From positions 52,715,501 through 52,779,500 of the forward strand of contig JARZZO010000016.1 of assembly GCA_030544215.1 (NCBI GenBank): a stretch of DNA of 64,000 bases, in the 5' to 3' direction. Positions 56,795-64,000 of this stretch are shown piece by piece (position 1 is the stretch's first letter; every line of letters starts with the position of its first letter). The stretch comes from Zantedeschia hybrid cultivar (taxonomy: Eukaryota > Streptophyta > Magnoliopsida > Alismatales > Araceae). Position numbers and translations under genes: made by a program. Under the pieces are notes generated by a model. That model did not search any database, was not told the origin of the DNA, and saw only the letters and a list, made by a program, of their open reading frames with translations.

Positions 56795-57186
56795 TTGTTA
56801 TGACCTACTAAACAATTACCTGAAATTAATATTAATAATTATGACATATTTAAATTTAATCTAGAAATTATATTTGGACATGTAATTTATAAGGAAGGTT
56901 GTAGATTTCGATTAGAAAAGGATTAGTTATTTAGTTGGGTATCTATTTAATGCAGTTTGTTAGTAGCGGCTGAGCTAGAGAATTCGGTAGGTGGGATCGG
57001 ATTGGGTGAGACACGTGGCAACTATTGGTGGTGTGGGTAGTTAGAGAAGTCAATAGTGAGTGTAGTGGAGTAGTGAAATTAGTTGACTTAGATCAAATTA
57101 AGTTTAGTACATGTTTGGGATCCGATCTTGGCAGAAAATTAGAAATATCTGCTCAGGTTTTAGGCATGCCAAAAAAATTAAAAGGC

Positions 57187-57194
57187 TATAAATA
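57187..57194 (+). promoter_or_regulatory. TATA box of the Tekay 5' LTR
   Basis: TATAAATA lies about 390 bp into the LTR, followed by GACCCTTTAGG and a GAGAGTAAGAAGG leader, as expected for U3/R. Confidence 0.65.
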
Positions 57195-58259
57195 GACCCT
57201 TTAGGCTATTAGAAATCGCTTTTGATTGGGCATTTCCTTGGGAGTAGGCTACTACGTCTACGAGGGCAGAGAGTAAGAAGGAGAGATTGAAGTTCTTGGA
57301 GTTCTTGTGTTGGAGGTAGGTAGATCCATCTAAACAAGTTTAATTTGTATAAAATTTATAGCTACTTTGATTATTTCAAAATGTTTTATAAGATATTCTT
57401 AGTTCTGACCTAAGTCGAATTTGATCTGCTCTAATTTAGATTTGATATGATTCAAATATAAGATGTACTCTAGATGATCCTTATCAACAAGCTTTTGATT
57501 GTTGATCCAAAATTTGCTGATATCTAATTTGTTTGAATTTTGCTTGGTTCCTTAGCTTTGTCAATAATTCGGTTTGTCCATCTAATTATTTTTGTATGAT
57601 CATGTTCTTCTGATTTTAAGAAGTTGATGTATCATCTCTGTTCAGTACTGCACCTTCTTGGAACTTTGATCTGTTCATGAAACTTTGATGGTTTCATCAA
57701 TTTATTTGGATTCATTGTTCAGTTGAAATTTCTGAGTTATGTGCTATATTTGGGATAATTCTACTACAAACATTGCCATTGCATTTTGTATGTGTTCCAG
57801 AGGCCTTGCATGAGGAAATACATGTGGCTTGGTTCTCAGACTAGAGGCCTTATGTGCAGAAATGCATGTGACTCGGTACTCTGAAGACCTACGGGCAACG
57901 TTTTAAATCCTAGAATCCTTGTGTGCTAAGGTGCATGTGGCTTGAAATTTTGAGGTGAGATGAGAGACTCCCCAGTTCTACGCATGAGCTAACACCATAG
58001 CACTGTATTGCCTAGGTGTTTGATACATGTGCAATTAGTGGGATTTGGTATGAAGGCAATGGGCACATCTGAAAGTATGAAATTCTGTGAAATTTTAATA
58101 TGGGATATGTTTGATACGTTTGATTTGAATACAAAAATTTTGCTATACTAGAGTTCTGTTTGTTGATAATTTAAGAGGATTCTTTGAGCCATCTATCTGT
58201 ATATGATGCAGGACTAATTCGGTATAGTTAGACCTTTGTTCGGTCTCATCAGATATGTT

Positions 58260-58900
58260 CTTCTAATTGAACTCATTTTGTTCTTCTAATTGATTAAGTC
58301 TTTTTCAGAAAGTTCGGATACTCTTTATGCAGTTAATCTGTTTGGACATCTTTCAACTAGTCAATCTGCCATGTGTTCATTAATCGATTTATTTTTAACT
58401 CCTAAAGGATTGAGCTTTGTTCTGTTATGCGATTTGACATTTCTCTCGATTATTTCCTATGTCATAATCGATTATGACTTAGTTACTATTTCTTCGGTTA
58501 ATCGATTATCCTTTTAGTCTATCATCGATTAAATCTATACTCAGTAATCGATCTGTCTCGGACCAAGTTAATTGATTATTCCTTTGAACCAATAATTAAT
58601 TTCCACGTTTTTGTTAATCAATTTGTTTGATGATTTGTTAATCGATCTGGCCTTGAATTGTGACTCAATTATGCACCAGATTACCACTATGATTGTTAAT
58701 ATCTTTGTAATCAATTATCTTTGTTTCTATAATTCATTACTTTTTATCTTGATATCCGATGAACTTACGAACTCGTACTCGATTTCTAATGATACTTTTA
58801 ATCGATTATGGAATTGATTAAGCTTTGGATCAGTCGACCATCCATCTCATGAATTGTAATCAATTAAGCTCTTGTTCTAAGATCAATTAAAGGATTACTC
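58260..58900. repeat. AATCGATTA-rich block in the Tekay LTR
   Basis: More than ten words of the form AATCGATTA, AATTGATTA, AATCAATT or AATCGATCT occur at about 40-60 bp spacing, often followed by a short T- or C-rich phrase. The frames at 58290-58517 and 58611-58817 are by-products of this repeat. Confidence 0.75.
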
Positions 58901-59713
58901 AGTTGCGATTATGCCCCATTTGCAACACGGATTATAAGACTGTTTAATCTCAATTAATCTCATCTTTGGATTGCAATTATCTGACTTAAGATATTAGATT
59001 AAAATCTATTTTTTTTGTGTTTTGTCTCTCGGTTAATGATTCTTTCTAGCTAAATTTAACTATGTATTCTAATACTTTCAGCGATTGAATCTCTGAACTA
59101 TTTCTTGTAATCTAAGTATTTTACCTAGGATTGAAGATCCAATCTCTGAAAAATTTTGGAAAAATAATTTTGATTATCTGATCATCTGGTTATTTGATTA
59201 TTTGACTCTTTGGTCATGCTTAGTTATAAACTTTCTTATAGATAAATATATGATTATTTGAGTTCTTTATTTAGAATCATATTATCTAACATTTCAAATA
59301 TTATATGTTTAACTTAGTACGATGTTGAAGCCTACTGAGTTGTACTCTTTAAAAACTATTTATGTTTTTAGACTTTGAGGTCGAGAAGGCTTGAGCTAGC
59401 AAGATTTGGGGTTGTGATTATGGACCTATTTGTTGAGATGCTCAGGTGAATATTATGAGAATTTAGTTTTCTGATATGATTTGCTTAGAGAGATGTATAG
59501 GCTTCCTGTTGAGAGAAACTCTGATGTATTTTTTAGTTTATACTGAGTGAAAGTTTAAAAATTTTGGCTATATAATAATCTGATGACTATGATCTTGTAA
59601 GTATGATTGATATTTTTGGCATGGGCAAATGTAAATGAGTTGGTTTTGTGGCATTGTCATATTTTATTTGGGTTTTTGTTTTCTACTGGGTTGTTCCCAC
59701 TGTCACATATTGT

Positions 59714-59725
59714 TGGATCAGAGTA
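59714..59725 (+). other. Primer binding site, damaged initiator tRNA-Met type
   Basis: TGGATCAGAGTAAGC resembles TGGTATCAGAGC with one base lost. It lies 6 bases after the LTR end. Confidence 0.6.
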
Positions 59726-59930
59726 AGCTTGTGACCTGAAATGGTGTTCGGGGTATTAGAATATTGGGGCATGTAGCTATTAATTTGGTTGGGATTGTAG
59801 TGGAATTATACTAGTACCCATTTGATCTATTTGCCATGCCAATCGATTTGAGAATGACAATAATTTAGTTGAGTGTACTATTAGCTTTTATTCTGAGTGT
59901 TAATAGCATTCTTTGGATTTTCAAATTATA

Positions 59931-60900
59931 GCCAAGACAGGTAGACCTCGTCAAGAGATGCACTCTAATGCAAGTGAGTATGGTGCAGATCAGTACTAGT
60001 CTCACTAGCTGTTTTACAAGAAGAAGGAAGGTTTGATTCTAAAGAATTTGAAAATTTTATGCAGACATTCCAAAGATTAGAATAGACCATGCAGGCCTAG
60101 ACAATAGCATTACACCAAGAAAGGACATATGGAGCCAACATTATAGACAAGTTTAAGAGGTTAGGACATCCATCGTTTAAGGAGGAGAGCAAAATCTAAG
60201 TAGTAGAGAATTGACTTATTCAGAAGGAGAAGATTTTTGATGCCATTAGTTGTTTAGCAGAAAGTAAAGTAAGATTGGCTGCATTCATGTTCAGTGATAA
60301 AGATGAATTCATGTGGGAATCAGTAAAGGGAAATGTGTTTGGTAGTAAGGAAGGTTATGTATCATGGGGTAAATTTCTAGAAGAGTTCAATAAGAAGTAT
60401 TTTTCCTCTGATGTTAAGAATGCTAAATTTCTAGATTTTTCAAATTTGACTCAGGGAACTATGTCAGTAGCTGAATATGAAGCTAGATTTATAGAACTGG
60501 AAAGATATGCACCTCAGTTCTTTATTAATGAAGAGGGAAAGGTAAAAACAATTGTGAATGGATGTCGGAGAGCAATTATAGAAAGAGTAGCTCCTTTTAG
60601 ATTGAAGACTGTGGTTGAAACATTGGAAACTACATATGTGCTAGAGAGGGAGTAGAAAATTTTCATGGGTGAATAGAGAAACAAGAATATGAGAAAGCTC
60701 TTTATCCCATTTCAGAAGAATGTTGACAAGAGAAAGAGGGTGTTTCAAGCTGTAAGGAAAGGAGTGGAGCATCCCTTGTGTGCTCAATGTAGAAGGAGAC
60801 ATCCTAGAAAAGAATACTGGGGAGCTAATGGGCAGTGCTTTGACTGTGGAGAGGTAGGCCATATGAACATAGACTATCCAAGGAAGAAAGTTATCCAAAT
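59931..60900 (+). pseudogene. Tekay gag
   Basis: After a degraded start (59931-60270) the gag core reads AAFMFSDKDEFMWESVKGNV, SWGKFLEEFNKKYFSSDVK, LTQGTMSVAEYEARFIELER and YAPQFFINEEGKVKTIVNGC, which is Tekay/Del gag. A TAG at 60653 and a TAG at 60674 break it. The zinc knuckle reads QCFDCGEVGHMNIDYP, so its final Cys is Tyr. An upstream CAQCRRRH motif is also present. Confidence 0.85.
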
Positions 60901-60903
60901 ACT

Positions 60904-61446
60904 GTGGGACAAGTTAAGGGTAAAGCCAGAGTTTATGCATTGGCAAAGGAAGCTGTGAAGACTTCAGATAATGTGCTGATAGTGATCTTTGGACTATTGA
61001 CTAGAGTGTTATTTGATTCTGGTGCTGCACACTCTTTTGTTTCTATTGGGCTTGTTGAGCACTTAGGTGGTTGTTTGACTCAGAACACTAGGCCTCTAAC
61101 TGTTACAACTACTACTGGTAAAGAAGTGGTCACACATCTTGCACTTTTTGATCTAGTTGTCTAGATAAAAGTTAAGCACATGCCTTTAGCTCCTTATGTA
61201 ATTGAGATAGCATGCTTTGATGCTATTTTGGGCATGTATTTGTTAAAAGAAAATTTTGTTGTATTGGATTGTTATAGAAAGTGGGTAATGTTTCAAACAC
61301 CTAATGAAGAGGAATTTTGTTTTCAGTGTCTTAAGAAGAGTTCTGAGAAAGTTTTGGTGTTAGCATTGAAGGTCAGGAAATGGATTCACCAAGGCTGTGG
61401 AGCTTATTTCGCCAGTGTAGAGCTAAGTAATGAAACTGAGAGTTGA
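60904..61446 (+). pseudogene. Tekay protease
   Basis: This lies in another frame from gag: LIVIFGLLTRVLFDSGAAHS (DSGA active site at about 61015), then VVTHLALFDLVV, a stop at 61162, VIEIACFDAILGMYLLKENF (the D-A-I-L-G-M block) and VLDCYRKWVMFQTP. It ends in ELSNETES with a TGA at 61444. Apart from the frameshift and stop, the domain is complete. Confidence 0.85.
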
Positions 61447-61449
61447 ATT

Positions 61450-62815
61450 TCAGATATAGATGTAGTTAGAGAATTTTCATATGTGTTTCCTGATGATCTA
61501 TTAGGTTTACCACCTATTAGAGAACTTGATTTCACTATAGAATTGTTACAAGTACTACACCTATATCTAAGGCACTGTATAGAATGGCCCCTGTTGAGCT
61601 AAGTGAACGGAAAAAACAATTATAGGATCTACTAGACATAGGATTCATTAGACCTAGTGTGTCATATGGGTGCACCATTTTTGTTTGTAAGGAAGAAAGA
61701 TGAATCCATGAGATTATGTATTGACTACATGCAATTGAATCAGGTCACAATTAAGAACAGGTGTCCATTATAAAAAATTGATGATTTGTTTGATCAATTA
61801 AGTGGAGCAAGAGTATTTTCTAAGATTTATTTAAGGTCAAGATATCCTCAGCTGAGAATCAAAGATGAAGATGTGTCTAAGATAACTTTCAGAACAAGAT
61901 ATATGTAATGAGTCTTTAGTTATGCCATCTGGATTGACTAATGCACTTGCTGCATTTATGGATTTAATGAACATAGTTTTCAAATCTTATTTGCATCAGG
62001 TTATGGTTGTTTTTATTAATGATGTACTGATTTACTCACCTAGTAATGAAGTTCCCAAAGAACACTTAAGGATGGTTTTCGAGAGCTGAGAAGTCATCAG
62101 CTTTATGCTAAGTCCAGTAAATGTGAATTTTGGCTGAAAGAAGTCCAATTTCTTTGTCATATCATTTCGGGTGAAGGTGTGTCTGTTGATCTTGCAAAGA
62201 TAGAAGCTGTTCTAAATTAGGAAGGACCTAAGGCTGTGGCTAGAATGAGAAGTTTTTTAGGATTAGCTAGATACTACATAAGGTTTATTGAGGGATTCTC
62301 TATTTTAGCTAGTCCCATGACTAAATTGGCTAAGAAAGGAGTGGAGTTTCTGTAGACTGCTGATTGTGATCATAGTTTTCAAGAGCATAAAAAGAAATTG
62401 ACTTCTGCGCTTATAGTAGTTCTACCTATTGGGTTGGAGGGCTTTGTTGTTTATACTGATTCTTCGAGAAAGGGATTGGGTTGTGTACTGATGCAACATA
62501 GTAAAGTGATAGCTTATGCTTCTAGGAAACTGAAGAATCGTGATTAAAATTATTCTACACATGACTTAGAGATGGTTGCAATGGTTCATGATCTAAAAAT
62601 ATAGAGACATTACTTATATGGAGCTCAGTTTGAAGTATTTATAGATCATAAGACTTTAAAGCACATATTTTCTAAAAAATACTTGAATCTAAGGTAGAGG
62701 AGATGGGTGGAATTTTTAAAAGATTATGACTTTATTTTGAGTTATCGTCTAGGAAAAGCTAATGAGGTGGTAGATGCATTGAGCAGGAAGCTAATGTCTC
62801 TGCAAATCAGTTCTG
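61450..62815 (+). pseudogene. Tekay RT and RNase H
   Basis: RT starts with SYVFPDDLLGLPPIRELDFT. Later blocks are FVRKKDESMRLCIDY, LFDQLSGARVFSKIYLRSRY (first catalytic Asp is Tyr), and VVFINDVLIYSP at 61999-62035 (the first Asp of the DD pair is Asn). Then come KCEFWLKEVQFLCHIISGEG and FLGLARYYIRFIEGFS. RNase H shows VVYTDSSRKGLGCVLMQHSK, YSTHDLEMVAMVHDL and GKANEVVDALSRKL. Several stops and frameshifts are present (for example near 61570, 61905, 62080). It cannot be active. Confidence 0.87.
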
Positions 62816-64000
62816 ATTGAAAATCTTTGGAGAATTTAATATAAGCATATCTACTAACGTACAATAATAAATCCTATTTGATAAGATTGGATATGCAACC
62901 AAGTGTTATTGAGAAAATCATTGATGAACAAAGTAAAAATAAGATAGTTGTAGAATTTCAGAATAAATCTGAATTTGCACAAGGCAATGACAATGGTATT
63001 AGATTTATGGTAGATTGTGTATACCTAAATTGGGAAAACTTACGATGGAGTTATTGACTAAAACACATATGTCGAAGTTCTCTATTCATCAAGGTAGTAC
63101 TAAAATGCACAATAATTTGAAATATAACTTTTGGTGGCCAGGGATGGAGAAAGATATTGTTAAATTTTTTTTCTAAGTGTTTGATATGTCAATAGGTTAA
63201 AGCTGAATATCAAAGACTAGCTGGACCTTTACGATTGTTGGAGATTCCTCAGTGGAAATGGAAACATATTAACATGGATTTTGTGGTTGGTTTGCTTAAT
63301 GCTAGAAGAAGACATGACATAATCTGGGTAATTGTGTACAGATTGACCAGATTAGCTCACTTTTTGGCTATTCAAAAGACACAGTCACTAGAGTCTTTGG
63401 CTAGACTATGTATTGAAGAACATGTTGCACGAGATTTTGGTGCCAATTATTTTAGATAGCGATCCAAGATTCACTGCTAGATTTTGGAAAAGTTTGCAAG
63501 AAGCTTTGGGGATTCAATTGAGACTCAGCTCTACATTTCATCCTTAAATACATGGATAATTTGAAAGGACAATTCAGAATCTAGAGGATATGCTTAGATC
63601 ATGTAGTCTTGAATGGAAAGGGTGTTGAGATGAGCACCTACTATTAGTGGAATTTGCATATAATAATAGTTACCATGCTAGCATTGGAATGGCACCATGT
63701 GAAGCTCTCTATGCAAGACCTTGTAGATCACTTGTTTGTTGGACAGAAGTTGAAGAAAGAAGCTTGATAGGTCCTGGATTCTTCAAGAATGTTAAGAGAA
63801 GGTTGAATTCATTAAGCAGAAACTACTTACAGCTCAAAGGAGATATAAGAGTAATGTTGATAGCAAGAGAAGATAACTAAATTTTGAAATAGAGGATCAT
63901 GTTTTCCTTGAAGTATCACCTATGAGTGGAGTGATGAGATTTGGTAGAAAAGGTAAGTTAAGTTTAAGATTCATTGGTCCTTTTGAGATTTTAGAGGAGG
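62816..64000 (+). pseudogene. Tekay integrase (partial, window edge)
   Basis: The zinc-finger region (63060-63195) is badly broken but ends in CLICQ. The core reads WKHINMDFVVGLLNARRRHD (first Asp), LDSDPRFTARFWKSLQEALG (second Asp, about 63455) and GxFERTIQNLEDMLR (Glu kept). The C-terminal part has YNNSYHASIGMAPCEALYARPCRS, then FEIEDHVFLEVSPMSGVMRF and KGKLSLRFIGPFEILEE. Stops at 63457, 63545, 63556, 63879 and others. Confidence 0.85.

Larger units (their letters stand above)
56796..59707 (+). repeat. 5' LTR of the Tekay-like element
   Basis: It starts TGTTATGACC and ends TGTCACA at about 59707. A TATAAATA box lies at 57187. A repeated phrase ATGTGGCTTGGTTCTCAG/ATGTGACTCGGTACTCTG with GAGGCCTT recurs at about 57795-57950 (period about 60). 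An AATCGATTA-rich block lies at 58290-58900, and U5-like TGAGTTGTACTCTTT at 59337. Confidence 0.75.
56796..64000 (+). mobile_element. Tekay-like Gypsy retrotransposon, runs off the window
   Basis: A 5' LTR of about 2.9 kb (56796-59707) is followed by an iMet-type primer site and then gag, protease, RT, RNase H and integrase. The last text is KGKLSLRFIGPFEILEE at the window end, the usual place just before the chromodomain in Tekay/Del elements. The chromodomain and 3' LTR are outside. Coding is heavily decayed. Confidence 0.87.

Noticed and set aside
59337..59400. Whether 52.7-53.2 kb and 59.3 kb are the two LTRs of one element
   Set aside because: Only the U5-like words match. The intervening DNA contains a reversed LTR and plastid DNA rather than a polyprotein, and the orientation and order do not fit one element.
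1..64000. CRISPR arrays, operons or a bacterial-type defence system
   Set aside because: The DNA is plant nuclear. The tandem repeats seen have no unique spacers of equal length, and all coding text belongs to eukaryotic transposons, plastid fragments or the DUF760 gene.

Overview
This window is nuclear DNA from a flowering plant. It is built almost entirely of nested transposable elements around one recognisable host gene. The evidence is plant-type Copia and Gypsy polyproteins (chromovirus, Tat and Tekay-like lineages), tRNA-iMet primer sites, hAT and Helitron-like DNA transposons, a nuclear copy of the plastid rpoB-rpoC1 junction, and exons of a land-plant DUF760 plastid-protein gene. The GC-rich first exon would suit a monocot, but I cannot name the species.

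Left block (1 to about 19.5 kb): a Copia element on the + strand is split twice. The first split (1981-5929) is an AGGCG-rich terminal-inverted-repeat element that itself holds a 3.2 kb LTR-like unit. The second split (6942-17945) is a complete 11 kb Gypsy element with two LTRs and a perfect 5-bp target duplication. That Gypsy element is broken in its reverse transcriptase by a 2.8 kb hAT-like element with an 8-bp target duplication, which carries a 153-bp tandem array. All the coding regions are dead.

Host gene (minus strand): exon 1 (40674-40901, plastid transit peptide), exon 2 (20443-20526) and exon 3 (20120-20200) of a DUF760 protein. If they form one gene, intron 1 is about 20 kb and holds a 16.5 kb Tat-lineage Gypsy element (23.26-39.8 kb). 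Intron 3 is at least 20 kb and holds the whole left block; the remaining exons lie beyond the left edge. The Tat element is itself interrupted by an inverted 3.5 kb solo LTR of a related family, with a perfect 5-bp target duplication.

Centre right (41.2-46.1 kb): one or two Helitron-like elements filled with TTA/TAA-rich repeats, including a large inverted repeat around a unique island of about 430 bp. The Helitron 5' end lies a few bases beyond a candidate TATA box of the DUF760 gene.

Right block (46.6-64 kb): a probable solo LTR in reverse orientation, a second hAT transposase C-terminal remnant, LTR remnants, the plastid insertion at 53.35-53.9 kb, and two long Tekay-type LTRs placed head to head at 56,795. 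The right-hand one is the 5' LTR of a Tekay-like Gypsy element whose decayed gag-pol runs off the window end.

The only plausible functional protein-coding sequence is the DUF760 exon set. Everything else is transposon sequence, organelle DNA or unassigned AT-rich intergenic DNA.
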